Position numbers and translations under genes: made by a program. A stretch of 64,000 bases of DNA from Unio delphinus. Lineage: Eukaryota; Mollusca; Bivalvia; Unionida; Unionidae. This document shows, in pieces, positions 50,154 through 63,024 of the stretch. The first letter of the stretch is position 1; each line of letters opens with the position of its first letter. The notes beneath the pieces are model-generated. The model saw only the letters and a list, made by a program, of their open reading frames with translations. It searched no databases and had not been told where the DNA came from. The stretch is taken from contig JAQISU010000155.1 of assembly GCA_029339505.1 (NCBI GenBank), forward strand, positions 21,208,001 through 21,272,000, in the 5' to 3' direction.

Positions 50154-52800
50154 GTAGGCTATTTACAATTCTAAGAGTTTTATGTTGTGGTTGGGTTTGT
50201 TTGTTGTATGGCATAGCAACATAAATAGATGAAGTAAAGGGCTTGATGAAGGATATGCCATGGTAGCTGATGCAGTCTAGTTCAGTGGTAGGATTTGAAA
50301 ACCAGACCCTTTCATTGGTGGGTCGGGAATACTAACCACTGAGCCACCACACTTCTCTCCATTATTTTAATTTACAACATATAGGAGATTTCAATGGGCA
50401 TATTGAGACTTAGATATTAAAACCAGGAAGATAGTTACCCGGTACCCATAGCAAAGACTATGTTATGTTGATTATTTAACCCATGAACACGAAATTAGTT
50501 ACACTCACAGTTCCGTGAAAGAAAACGGACAGAATTCATACTGCAGATGTTCGTATTGGTTTGTTTTAACAAACATTCTTGAGAACATTATTGGCTATGC
50601 CATGCAAAGCACTTCAACTTGGAAGCTAAATGCCTTTGTCAAGGACAAACACTTGTAGATAACTTTAGCTGGTTATGGATGGCATTGTTCCTGGAACCTT
50701 TCTTGGATTACAGGGCACAACCAGCTGAGTAATAAGAGTAACATCATTTTTCATTTCTTTGTTTATGATGACTTGAAACAAACTCAGAAAATAACATTTC
50801 ATTATCAGGAGAGATTAAAAATGTCAGATTTATCAGGAAACTATAAATTATTGTAATTTAATCAGTTCCATAAATGTAACATCATAACACATGTACCATC
50901 AATACTCACATGTAGGGTAACATTATCATAACATACCATCAATACTCACATGTAGGGTAACATTATCATAACATACCATCAATACTCACATATAGGGTAA
51001 CATTATCATAACATACATGTACCATCTATACTCACATGTAGGGTAACATTATCATAACATACCATCTATACTCACATGTAGGGTAACATTATCATAACAT
51101 ACCATCTATACTCACATGTAGGGTAACATTATCATAACATACATGTACCATCTATACTCACATGTAGGGTAACATTATCATAACATACCATCTATACTCA
51201 CATATAGGGTAACATTATCATAACATACATGTACCATCTATACTCACATGTAGGGTAACATTATCATAACATACCATCAATACTCACATGTAGGGTAACA
51301 TTATCATAACATACCGTCAATACTCACATGTAGGGTAACATTATCACAACATACCATCAATACTCACATGTTGGGTAACATTATCATAACATACCATCAA
51401 TACTCACGTGTAGGGTAACATTATCATAACATACCATCTATACTTCTATACTTGCATATAAGGTATCTTGATCGTAACATACCATTACAAACTGTTACAG
51501 TGCAGATATCATAGCCAAATAACTGATTTTTTAAAAGCCAATTAAAAACATCCCCAAAACAAACACACACACACACACAGTGTAGCGTGATCATAACCTA
51601 TCTCATATGTAGTGTAACATGATCATAACATACTGTATATACCTGCATATGTAGTATAACAGCTTATGATGTAACATGATCATAACATACCATATAAACT
51701 AGCATATAGTGTAACATAATCGTAAGATGAGGACTTGCATATAGTGTAACATGATCATTACTAGCTTATATGTAACATGATCATAACATACCTTGTATAC
51801 AGTAATTTAGTGTTAATCAAGTCGCAGACATTATTGACGCTGATATGCGGTCACCTAATGCACAGGTGGATCATGTCTTATGTTTGTTCTATTGATTGGT
51901 CCACCAAACAACACAGACCCAGATCTGTTGGTGTAATATGCAAAGGCAAATCTGGCTGTATGCAGTTTGCAACTGGACCTTACTTATATCATAGTACTAA
52001 TATATATATATATATGTATATATATATAATGGATATTTGCCAATGATGTGAATACAATTTTGACAGATTTTTTTTTTTTGGGATTGGGTTAATACCTACA
52101 GTTTGCTCACTGCATTTATAACGAAGCAGAAATCAACTTAGAGCAGGAATCAACTTGTTACATTTAAAAGTAATTGTTCCCTGCACAAGTGGATTTTTAA
52201 AAAGTACTTCAGAACACACTCAAACCACTTGTAATTCACTTTATTGTTTCAGTTAATAGGAAGCAATAGATTTGTATTAGATTTTTTTCTCTATTATATG
52301 CAGTTGCTGAGCATGTATTTGACATAATTAGGCTATTTATTTATATAGTTGCTATCTCATCTTTTTTGTCCATTCAAAAAATCTGCTTGTGCCGATAACA
52401 GTTAATTTTCAAGTTCATTGGCCAAAATATCAACCAATGCAGAGTAATTTTTATCTTTGAATCACAGTGCATTTTTGCTGTTTTTCCTTAAGAGAGTGAA
52501 GCCAGTAATCAAAGCAGTTTATGAAATCCGGATCTCTCAACAAAATTTATGCAATAGTATTTCAGGAAATTTTAATTTAGTTGCCAAGTACTATACATTA
52601 CTACTTCAGGAAATTGAATTCCCTTGCTAAAATAATACTTAAGGAAATTGAATTCCCTTTCTTAACTCTTATCATTAGTACTTAGGAAATTAAGTTCCCT
52701 TGCCAAACTGTATACAGTTTTAAACCTGCAATTTGCCAAACATTTTGAAATGCCTTTTCTGATTGTGATAAAGAGGAGATAACTCTCTTATTCTCTTCAG
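50154..52800 (+). other. Afadin intron with 40-bp minisatellite
   Basis: 2.6-kb GT-AG intron. It contains the 40/46-bp array at 50875-51478, a SINE-B tail remnant near 51480-51560 with a CA run, and further degenerate AACATGATCATAACATAC-type sequence to about 51790. No gene seen. Confidence 0.88.
50875..51478. repeat. Minisatellite, 40 bp (46-bp variant) x ~14
   Basis: Units contain TACTCACATGTAGGGTAACA and TTATCATAACATACCATC. A subset carries an extra 6 bp (ATGTAC after ACATAC), recurring as a higher-order pattern. Confidence 0.93.
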
Positions 52801-52915
52801 GTACTGGTACCTCCAGGAGAACGGGAGTATCATGGAGGCCCCATAGGGGAAGAGACAGTGCTGAAAGATGAGGACTGTCCCCTTGCCATTGCCATGAAGC
52901 ATCCACCCAGCAGGG
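52801..52915 (+). CDS. AFDN: Afadin exon, second RA domain (middle)
   Basis: Acceptor TTCTCTTCAG ends at 52800; donor GTAAGT at 52916. It encodes VLVPPGEREYHGGPIGEETV and LKDEDCPLAIAMKHPPSR in phase with the previous exon. The DDEC/DEDCPL segment is conserved in afadin RA2. Confidence 0.94.
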
Positions 52916-53650
52916 GTAAGTTGGAGTCTTTTTGGGATTACAAGTTTGTCGGGGTTAGTATGTAGTGACATTGTGGTAATTCTATAATTAACAACTATAC
53001 ATAGGGAGCGTACATCACTGTCAACGTTCTAGGCGAGACTATTTATTTTATGAAACGTTTGTTACAATGTATAGTAATTAATTTTCTTTGGTCACATCAT
53101 CTCATATTTGTGAGGATGTGCTTTAGCATTGGCATTTATGTTTTTCATCACCAGTTATCACACCTGACTCATCATCTTGCATATCACACTTGTCACATAG
53201 TCTTGCATATCACTCATGCATATCACACTTGTCACATAGTCTTGCATATCATGCTTATCGCAGTCTTGCATATCACACTTGTCACATAGTCTTGCATGTC
53301 ATGCTTATCGCAGTCATGCATATCACACTTGTCACATAGTCTTGCATATCATGCTTGTTGCATAGTCTTGCATGTCATGCTTATCGCAGTCATGCATATC
53401 ACACTTGTTGCATACTCTTGCATATCATTCTTGCATATCACACTTGTCTCATAGTCATGCATATCACACTTGTTACATAGTCTTGCATATCACTCTTGTA
53501 TATCACACTTGTTACATAGTCTTGCATACATAATTACCATTTTGGAGGATCAATCAGTACGACAGGTTACCAGTATACCAGTAAGAATTGAACTTCAGGA
53601 GGAGGAGCATTAGAATCAGTGTGATTACATTCATGATTTCCTTCTTTCAG
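52916..53650 (+). other. Afadin intron with 26-bp minisatellite
   Basis: 735-bp GT-AG intron, half of it tandem repeats (53165-53530); nothing else seen. Confidence 0.88.
53165..53530. repeat. Degenerate minisatellite (CATATCACACTTGTCACATAG)
   Basis: Many copies of TGCATATCACACTTGTCACA and TAGTCTTGCATATCA, with 13- to 28-bp variants. Confidence 0.9.
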
Positions 53651-53806
53651 GTGTATTAATATTTCAACTGAAGAGGAGGAATGCGGATATGATCAAGCCC
53701 AAGTACAAGAGACCGCGAGCAGTCTCCCATGATGATCTGAGATACACGCAAGATCAACCTTCCACACCCCCAAACAAACTACCATTCCTCGTAGAATTTA
53801 ATCCAG
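53651..53806 (+). CDS. AFDN: Afadin exon, end of RA2 and linker to FHA
   Basis: Acceptor CTTCTTTCAG; donor GTAATG at 53807. It encodes GVLIFQLKRRNADMIKPKYK, then a linker, then NKLPFLVEFNP, matching the afadin order of RA2 C-terminus followed by the LPYLVE segment that opens the FHA region. Confidence 0.95.
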
Positions 53807-56800
53807 GTAATGATTTGACTGGAGTAGATTAGATTGATAATTCAAATGTTTTCTTATTGCTAACGTTGTATGCAAAATGTTTCTTTAAATCAGTGTTAGC
53901 CCTTGCAGAGCACCGAGGTAGGTGAGGGTATAAAGATTTTGGTTTGTATATTTGGTGTGAAACTGAGGTAAGACTTATTTTTTAGTTCACTTTCATTGAA
54001 CTTCTTTTACGGGTCATGTCTTTTTCATAGAACATAATGAAGGCATGCTTCTTAAACAAGTAAAGTGAAATGACATCTCTAACTAGGTCACTATGACTAA
54101 AATTTCAGGCATCATGGGATTTATATAATGGTCATAAATTTAGTTTAAAGGCACAGTTCATAGTAAAGTCAATAACTTGATGAGAAGACGCACCTGCATA
54201 TTAGCTTTATAAATATTGCTTCCAACTAGGTCACTGTAACACAGGTTTTAGTCTTCACATAATTTAGTTAACTTAAATAAATTTAGTTTAAAGACACACC
54301 TTATGGTAGAGTCAGTGACTTGATGCATCTTCATATTGACTAAACAACCATTGCACCCAACTAGGTCACTTTGATTTTAAGTTGATGTTTTGGAGAGGAT
54401 ATTCAGATTCTGTAAACACCTGTTGAGTTTACTTTCACCTTAATTAATCATATGAAAAGTGAATGCAAAATATAATTGAATGTCTGGATGCTGTGAATTT
54501 GTTTATTATTGCTGATAAAGTCAAACTTAGTTATCTCAGTTACATCAGAGATGTCAAAAAGTCATTAACATAACTGGGGTCTCGAGATATCAGGGTTCAT
54601 AAAAACAGGTAACGTAATTTGAAAGCTATCTTGACCTGTATTCCTGGCTTTTACTCTTTGGTTTACCAGGACATAACTAACAAAATGGTAGTAGTTTTAA
54701 AATTATTGTTTTATTTGTATACAGTTTTGCTTCAGTAACAGGTGTTGTGATTTCATAATGTTTTATTCAGAACTCCAGCTATACGTAGAAGACAGTCCAA
54801 AAAGAACAATGTTAATAAATTACTGAAATGTGCTTTCTGAAATAAAGGCACAATATGTGCTCTGTTTCTTGTTTAATTCCACAGTTAGTGTATTTTGCAT
54901 TGAACATACCATAGTTTCAGTATTCCTCAGGAAAAAACAAACCATAATCTTACGTAACCCTTGAAGAAATATAAAAAAATAGGATCTGAACCTGACAAGT
55001 GAAGTGGATTTGCTTATGTCTTTGATGATGGGAAAAACTAGGATATGCATGTACCTACAGCCGCCATGATTCTAGCTACAGATATTAATTGAAATTAATA
55101 CTCCATAATGTGTCGCTTAGTCAAATTTTACAGACTGAAGACAGAATTGAAATTAAAAGAAATGTTGATAAACATAAAGCCGAACCTAATACATTGTAAT
55201 GATTAAAAGAAATGACTGTTTTTTTGTTGTAGTTTTCTTTTCATTTCAAATAGCTGTAGATAATTTATATTTATTATTAAGATTTTTTAATTATAGAAAA
55301 AGACTGTACTTGACTTGAACATTACCAGAATGTGTTTTTACAGTCATGCTGAAGCTCTAACTTGCTACTGTTGTATTTCGGCAAATAAAATAATGTATTC
55401 CCAACAGGCTGTTGAATACATGAAATTACCCATGCTTCTATTTAGGCATAATTGTCATTGGTCCATATCAACTAATGTATTTGGCCTAAGTACACATGAC
55501 TGTCTAATTGCCTTTAGCATTAAAGTGACACCAGTAAATAGATCAGTGATTTTATCTCAGTAAACACGCTCACTGATTTTACTGAAGACCAGTGTATTGT
55601 TGACCATTGCTTATTGATAGATGGATAGAAAAAAAGCCAGAAAAGATTAGCAGTGGCATATCTTTTGAACTTGCTGTTGCTTTCTGTAATCTGTTGCAGT
55701 ACAGCCCAGAATAAGTAGATATTTATTTGTATAATGTAGCTACAGTACAAATTAGGTCTAGTCAGACAAATAAGTGCCACTTTCCAGAGAAATCAGATTT
55801 AAAAGTGAGTTTGATATTGTTAGTATATGCAAGTGAATTAGTGAATTAAGGTATTTAATCTTGCAGTGGAGACATCCAGGATAATGAAAACTGTTTTTGT
55901 CAATATGATTGTGATTTTACGGGATTCATGGTGGTGATAGTTGAAAAGTTAAAACTCTGCCATGGGGACATTTTAACTCACTGTACAATGTTTGCCACTG
56001 GATTAAATTTTATGTGGACTGCCCCACTGATTTTAACATGTTCCACTTCTTCCTAGGCACCAAATGAGAAAAGTTAAGAGTTTAAAGTATTTTCTTTTGT
56101 TAGTGTTGACTTGTGACTGTTAGTGAAACATAACTGACCAATATTGTGTGTGACAATTAATCGCTTTTTTTTCTGATCTTTTATTGTAAATTTGTCCAAG
56201 ATTGATATTGAAAATTGCACTCCATCAAAATAAGTAGGTGCACAAGTTACTTAGGACCAAAACTTGTGCCCAACACAATAGGGTTATTGACTTGAGAGGG
56301 TTGAAATAAGTGGGAAAAATTAGCATAACAGAGAAAGATTTTTTCGGGACGAAACCAAACTGCTCGACATACACAGGTTCTTGAGATAATCAAGGTTTAG
56401 ATAAGTGGGTTTGACTGTATATATTTTCATTATTTTTTTAAAAGGACATTTATATTGGTATTTATATTCAAGGATTGATGCATGATTCATAATATTTCCA
56501 TACATATTATTGTTTGTTGCATCTTCAGATTTGTTGAAGCCCAAAAATTAATGAAAATTGATGCCCCATGGAATTAATGGGAGTTCATGTCTTATTTTAG
56601 TGTTCTGCATTATGTGTACAATCTACTCGCTTATGATGAGTATTTAGAAATTAGGCGTGTGAGAAATTTATATTACTACTTCATAATTTTGGCTCACATA
56701 GTTTAAGTTGTACCAATTATATTCCAAAATTTGAGGAATGAAAATGAATCATAAGTTTTGTTAATTTTTGTAGAGAAAAGTAACCTAAGTCTTTGAATTC

Positions 56801-56842
56801 CAAAAGTTTGACAGAAGCTGATGTATTTTATATTCATTATAG
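53807..56842 (+). other. Afadin intron (53807-56842)
   Basis: 3-kb AT-rich intron; I see nothing beyond weak internal similarity (three copies of an AACTAGGTCACT-containing segment at 54083-54370). No gene. Confidence 0.85.
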
Positions 56843-56949
56843 ATGGAACAGAGAATCCAAAAGGAAAAGTTCATCGTCTTCACCTAGATGTGACAGAGGT
56901 TGGGAGTGAGAAGACAATGTCCATGTCAACAAGTGGCCAGTATCTTCAG
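56843..56949 (+). CDS. AFDN: Afadin exon, FHA domain N-terminal strands
   Basis: Acceptor TATTCATTATAG; donor GTAGGC at 56950. It encodes DGTENPKGKVHRLHLDVTEV and GSEKTMSMSTSGQYLQ, the first FHA strands of afadin (VTEVG is conserved). Phase 0 at the 3' end. Confidence 0.93.
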
Positions 56950-57191
56950 GTAGGCAAAAAATGGAGATGTAGACTAAAATGACAATTATCCAAACTCGGC
57001 AGGATATGACATTTTATTTCACCTGTGAACATCAGAACAGAATAAATTTTAAATAAAAATCCGAAAAAAAACAATGGTGAAATCAGCTATGGTAAAACAG
57101 TATTGACCTTGGTTTAGTTGTATATGTTTTATAAACCAGTGAATTTTGTATTGATCTAAGCTATATAATAATAATGCTGTTCATAAAGTGA

Positions 57192-57465
57192 TACACAGAG
57201 TGATCATGATCATGTCTACCTTGACAGGAGCATAGAGTAATAATCACTATATGATCAAGTATGCCTTGACAGGAGCATAGAGTAATATTCACTTTATGAT
57301 CAAGTCTGCCTTGACAGGACCATAGAGTAATATTCACTTTATGATCAAGTCTGCCTTGACAGGAGCATAGAGTAATCACTTTATGATCAAGTCTGCCTTG
57401 ACAGGAGCATAGAGTAATCACTTTATGATCAAGTCTGCCTTGATAGGAGCATAGTGTAATAATCA
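57192..57465. repeat. Minisatellite, 43-48 bp x 6
   Basis: Units contain GATCAAGTCTGCCTTGACAG and GAGCATAGAGTAAT; length variation from ATT insertions. Confidence 0.92.
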
Positions 57466-58491
57466 CTTTTGTTCATCTATCTGCCTTTACATCCATCCAC
57501 ACCCTAGAGTAACCCAAATCTAACAAACCATTTGCACAAGTTTGTTATTGCATCTTCTCCTAAAGGCAGGATTGCCTTCTTGAAACATTACACACACACA
57601 CTCACCCTATGGTTAATGGCATTTGGATTCTGCTCTGTTTGTTCGTACACCCACATACCACACCCACTACCCACCACCGTCACCAATTTAAATGAAAGAA
57701 TCAGGAATATTTAAAAAAAGCAGAAAACTTAGTCCTTTCATTCATCAGTTTATTTGCATTTCAAACTAAACATGCAAACAAGCACACAGATTGCTGAGTG
57801 TCTTTTTCTGGTTTCTAGAATAATCTATTTCATTAAAAATTGTGTCATCTGCATAAAATATTTACAATTCTTTTATTATTTCTGAAACAAATTAAGAAAT
57901 AAAAAGGAAAAGCTCTTGTATACATATGTTCAAAGAGATGTAACTCCAAAATATACAGAAGTATTGAGATTATTAAAGTTGATGAACTACATCACATTGT
58001 TTTTGAAAACAGACCCACCCATGCAAATATGTTGCCCATTATACTAAAGAGACTTGCATTTGATTTAAAATTGGATTTAAAGTGCCAAGAAAATAACAGC
58101 ATTTGGGATCCCATAGGAAAAAATCAAGTTTTGTGCAATTTTTTTATATCTTTAATGTTATATGCTTTTGAACTCCAAAATTTGAGGGTACAAATAAATA
58201 GGAAAGTGTGCAAGCACTATAGTTGGTCCTAAATAAATAGTTTTGCTCAGACATCCAGGATGGTCGTCAAGTGTCCATCTTGAAAATCTTGTTTCTGCAG
58301 CTCTTTCTGAATGGATGGTCTTATCACTTGCAGTTTTTACTGAATGATTTCCTGTGATGTCTTGACAATCCTTAATGAAAATGGTGTCAATCTGATGTTC
58401 AATATGGCAGCCATCCTGAAAATCTTAAAAAGATTACATATGGTCAACATGATGACTGTCTTAAATATCTTCTTGTCACATTTCTTCCAGA

Positions 58492-60235
58492 ATGTATAAT
58501 CATTACACAGTGTAAAATGTATAATCATTATACAGTGTGTAATTATTGTAAAATGTATAACCATTATACAATGTGTAATTATTATAAAATGTATAATCAT
58601 TATACAGTGTGTAATTATTGTAAAATGTATAACCATTATACAATGTGTAATTATTATAAAATGTATAATCATTATACAATGTGTAATTATTGTAAAATGG
58701 ATAATCATTATACAATGTGTAATTATTATAAAATGTATAATCATTATACAATGTGTAATTATTATAAAATGTATAATCATTATACAATGTGTAATTATTA
58801 TAAAATGGATAATCATTATACAATGTGTAATTATTATAAAATGTATAATCATTATACAGTGTGTAATTATTGTAAAATGTATAACCATTATACAATGTGT
58901 AATTATTATAAAATGTATAATCATTATACAATGTGTAATTATTGTAAAATGTATAACCATTATACAATGTGTAATTATTATAAAATGTATAATCATTATA
59001 CAGTGTGTAATTATTGTAAAATGTATAACCATTATACAATGTGTAATTATTATAAAATGTATAATCATTATACAATGTGTAATTATTGTAAAATGGATAA
59101 TCATTATACAATGTGTAATTATTATAAAATGTATAATCATTATACAGTGTGTAATTATTGTAAAATGTATAACCATTATACAATGTGTAATTATTATAAA
59201 ATGTATAATCATTATACAATGTGTAATTATTGTAAAATGGATAATCATTATACAATGTGTAATTATTATAAAATGTATAATCATTATACAGTGTGTAATT
59301 ATTATAAAATGTATAACCATTATACAATGTGTAATTATTATAAAATGGATAATCATTATACAATGTGTTATTATTGTAAAATGGATAATCATTATACAGT
59401 GTGTAATTATTGTAAAATGTATAACCATTATACAATGTGTAATTATTATAAAATGTATAATCATTATACAGTGTGTAATTATTGTAAAATGTATAACCAT
59501 TATACAATGTGTAATTATTATAAAATGTATAATCATTATACAATGTGTAATTATTGTAAAATGGATAATCATTATACAATGTGTAATTATTATAAAATGT
59601 ATAATCATTATACAATGTGTAATTATTATAAAATGTATAATCATTATACAATGTGTAATTATTATAAAATGGATAATCATTATACAATGTGTAATTATTA
59701 TAAAATGTATAATCATTATACAGTGTGTAATTATTGTAAAATGTATAACCATTATACAATGTGTAATTATTATAAAATGTATAATCATTATACAATGTGT
59801 AATTATTGTAAAATGTATAACCATTATACAATGTGTAATTATTGTAAAATGTATAATCATTATACAGTGTGTAATTATTGTAAAATGTATAACCATTATA
59901 CAATGTGTAATTATTATAAAATGTATAATCATTATACAATGTGTAATTATTGTAAAATGGATAATCATTATACAATGTGTAATTATTATAAAATGTATAA
60001 TCATTATACAGTGTGTAATTATTGTAAAATGTATAACCATTATACAATGTGTAATTATTATAAAATGTATAAACATTATACAATGTGTAATTATTGTAAA
60101 ATGGATAATCATTATACAATGTGTAATTATTATAAAATGTATAATCATTATACAATGTGTAATTATTATAAAATGGATAATCATTATACAATGTGTTATT
60201 ATTGTAAAATGGATAATCATTATGAAATGTTTGAT
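58492..60235. repeat. 36-bp satellite array, ~47 units
   Basis: Unit made of TATAATCATTATACAATGTG and TAATTATTGTAAAATG, with a few recurrent variant bases (TAC/TAT, GTATA/GGATA, ATAA/GTAA). Because 36 is a multiple of three and the unit lacks stops in several frames, ORFs of 560-650 codons run along both strands; these are artefacts. Variants alternate in 72-bp and longer higher-order patterns. Degenerate TGATTATTATGAAATGTA-type units continue to about 60620. Confidence 0.97.
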
Positions 60236-60927
60236 TATAATGGATTGAATGATTATAATGGAATGTATGATCAACATGAAATTTATGATCATGAAATGTG
60301 TATAATGATTATGAATGTATGATTATTATGAAATGTATGATTATTAATGGTATATATGATTATTATGGAATATATGATTATAATGAAATTTGTATAATCA
60401 TTATGAAATATTTGATTATTATGGAATGTATCATCATCATGAAATATATGATCATGAAATGTGTATAATCATTATGAAATGTATGATATTATGAAATGTA
60501 TGATCATTATTAAATGTTTGATTATTATGGAATGTATGATCATCATGAAATGTATGATCATCATGAAATCTATGATCATTATGAAATATATTATCATTAT
60601 GAAACATGATCGCTATGAAATGTGGTTTTCATCTTAAACTTTAATGAAGACAACTTTGTTGTTTATAAAAATGGTGCAATGCTGACATCCAATATGTCTA
60701 CCACAGCAGAAAATATGAAGATCATGTTGTCACTGAAGAATATTAGAGATAGTTTCAACACTTGAAAGTTTAAACAAAAGTAAAATCCTATCTTGAATTC
60801 CTGGAAATTCTTTTTTGTCCAGTATAGCTCCAGTCCGTTTGTAGGACTTTTGTTTAATTTTCCTTTTACATGTTTACATATTTTATTTTTAATACACAAC
60901 TCATTTTTATTTGCCTTTTTTTTACAG

Positions 60928-61128
60928 TTGCACGGACCCAACATACAGCCACGGCATTGTGTGATTGCACACACTGGTGGTATTGTGACAGTAACGCCAA
61001 CAAGCAGAGAGTCAGAAGTTTATGTTAATAACCAGAGAATTTTGGAGACAACACTCTTACAGCATGGTATGGTTGTTAAATTTGGCAAAATGAATGCATT
61101 CCGCTTTATAGATCCAGCCTTTGAAGAG
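60928..61128 (+). CDS. AFDN: Afadin exon, FHA domain core
   Basis: Acceptor TTTTTTTACAG; donor GTAAGC at 61129; 67 codons. It encodes LHGPNIQPRHCVIAHTGGIV, TVTPTSRESEVYVNNQRILE and a LLQHGMVVKFGKMNAFRFID stretch. The GPxIQPRHC and VNxxRI blocks are the FHA core strands as in afadin. Confidence 0.96.
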
Positions 61129-62305
61129 GTAAGCCAGTTTATAATATTTAATGTAACCAATATTGTGTATTTGCCTTCTACCAGTTACTTTGATTGTGTC
61201 GGTAAATCACAAGTTAATCAATGTACATTATGGAAGGAATTCTCTTTTTATCACCAGGAGAAAAACTTGGAATAAACCTGGTTTGTTTGGATCTTGACTT
61301 CATCGAGTTTGGAAACATATAGTCTTTCATAAAGATTTTTTGTTCTAAAAATGTATGTGTACCAGTTATCATTATTAACAATTAACTTCAAATTTGTTTA
61401 GAAATTACTTTTGATCTTGTTAAGTAGTTTTAATTTAAATCAGCAGGATGAAAATGGTGAAAAAATAGACAAAATCTGGATGACTTCTAAATATTAGACA
61501 TGCATACATCCCTGCAAATTTGAATCACATTATTGTAGTTTTTACAATGAGCATGTTGGGTTTTTTTTTGTAAGGGAAACAAAGCTGCATAGCTTAGTGG
61601 TTAATTTTTCTTGCATTTAGTTCCCTTGATTGGTATTTCACATTTCTGTTAGAGATTACATCATATCTGTTTTAAAATGCAGATGTTCATGTGTAGTAGA
61701 CATGGACAGGCATAACCAGCCTCGTAGGTGTGATTTTGGTGTTGATTAATATTCTTTTTAATAATATTAAATATACATATTTTTAAAAATGTGAATTGAG
61801 ATTAGATGAAAAACTGTTTTGTATGACTTCTCAAACCAGTATTTATTTCTTTAACAGGGCTTTATATTGAAGACAAATCAACACTTTAAATTCTGCTAAT
61901 GAAGCTTAACTCTGATTTCTTTGTTGTGATACTATTCTTACATGTACTAATAATGTTCTCACATGTACTGATAATGTTCTCACATATATTGATGTTCTCA
62001 CATGCACTCTAATGAAGAGTAATATAATGCAAAATTAAATGACATTGCTAAATAATGACACGGGTATTAGGCATGCTTTGTGAATCTTTCTTTTACATTT
62101 ATTCACATATGCATGTTGTTTTACCTTTGTGAGAAGTTACAGAAGTTGACCTGAACATTTTTTTGTTGTCAGATTGAAAATAGAAAATTTACTACAGAAA
62201 TAAAGTGCAAAAAGCAGTCACACTGCATCCATGACGACAAACTTTTTTGCATTTCAAGCTTAAATTAAAATCATTCAAATGATTGTTTCAAATTTTCCCA
62301 TGTAG
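61129..62305 (+). other. Afadin intron (61129-62305)
   Basis: 1.2-kb GT-AG intron with a short ATGTACTAATAATGTTCTCA repeat near 61940-62000; nothing else seen. Confidence 0.85.
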
Positions 62306-62460
62306 AAGCAGAAGAAAGTGGACCATATGGAATACAGTGCTCCTGGTCGGGCTCCAGAGACAAATTTCCAGATGAATGGTCATGTGGAGACTGTAACTGG
62401 AGGGCCCCACCCACAGCGACAGGATAGTAGACCCAGTGTTCAAGATGGTAGCCAGAAAAG
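62306..62460 (+). CDS. AFDN: Afadin exon, linker after FHA
   Basis: Acceptor CCCATGTAG; donor GTGTGT at 62461; 155 nt, ending in a split Ser/Arg codon. It encodes a polar, low-complexity linker (KQKKVDHMEYSAPGRAPETN, HPQRQDSRPSVQDGSQK), poorly conserved as expected between FHA and DIL. The donor GTGTGT is weaker than the others; it was chosen because the frame continues correctly in the next exon. Confidence 0.82.
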
Positions 62461-62926
62461 GTGTGTTCCATTTTTCAAAGAGTTTGGTCAAGTCTTGTTT
62501 TTTGTTTTTTTGTTGTTGCATGGATGCATTTGTTTGCATTAAAAAGGTCAAATTAATTTAGCTGGTAGACGATCCACTCTAAACAAATGGCTGGACACAT
62601 AACATATAGTGATTTTTATGATAGTCATTAAAATCATTCTGATCTTTGTGAGGGCAAAAATGTAGAATTCAATCATGTTAACAATAGTAAATGATACTTA
62701 TCTGATATAATTTTCTGTGAAGTGAATGAAATTATGGGACTAATGTTTTGTCACATATGCCAAAAAGATGTTCTTAAATTTGACTACACATTGCAGTTTT
62801 TCCCCAGATCCTGCCATTTTGAGTGAACTGAACTAACCTTGTCATAGAACTCTATTCACCTAATGCAAATTTTGACTTTGTATTGAAATGCTGAACATCA
62901 TTCCGATTCTATTACATTTATTGCAG
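62461..62926 (+). other. Afadin intron (62461-62926)
   Basis: 466-bp intron; no feature seen. Confidence 0.8.
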
Positions 62927-63024
62927 TTCACCAAGAGATATGGTTCGAGGAGATGTGGGCCGAGGAGATATTCCCAAAAACTATGAAGAACTTTTGCCAG
63001 CAGCTCTTGAATTCAGAGATGACA
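62927..63024 (+). CDS. AFDN: Afadin exon, approach to the DIL domain
   Basis: Acceptor TTTATTGCAG; donor GTATGT at 63025. It encodes SPRDMVRGDVGRGDIPKNYE, then ELLPAALEFRDD, matching the ELxLPAxIEFR block just before the afadin DIL (dilute) domain. The next exon lies beyond 64000 or was not recognised. Confidence 0.92.

Larger units (their letters stand above)
56950..60927 (+). other. Afadin intron dominated by tandem repeats
   Basis: 4-kb GT-AG intron between the two FHA exons. It contains a ~45-bp array (57192-57465), a dispersed repeat (58230-58490 and 60600-60830) and, inside that, the 36-bp satellite. No gene. Confidence 0.9.

Noticed and set aside
50875..51478. Possible CRISPR array
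   Set aside because: Units are directly abutting tandem repeats with no unique spacers, in an animal intron.
58337..60322. ORFs of 651, 562 and 601 codons on both strands
   Set aside because: They are translations of the 36-bp satellite. All three frames repeat a 12-residue unit and the same DNA is open on both strands; no start context, domain or codon bias.
60793..61275. Single-exon 160-codon gene
   Set aside because: Only 60928-61128 is coding (afadin FHA exon); the rest is read-through into intron on both sides of good splice sites.
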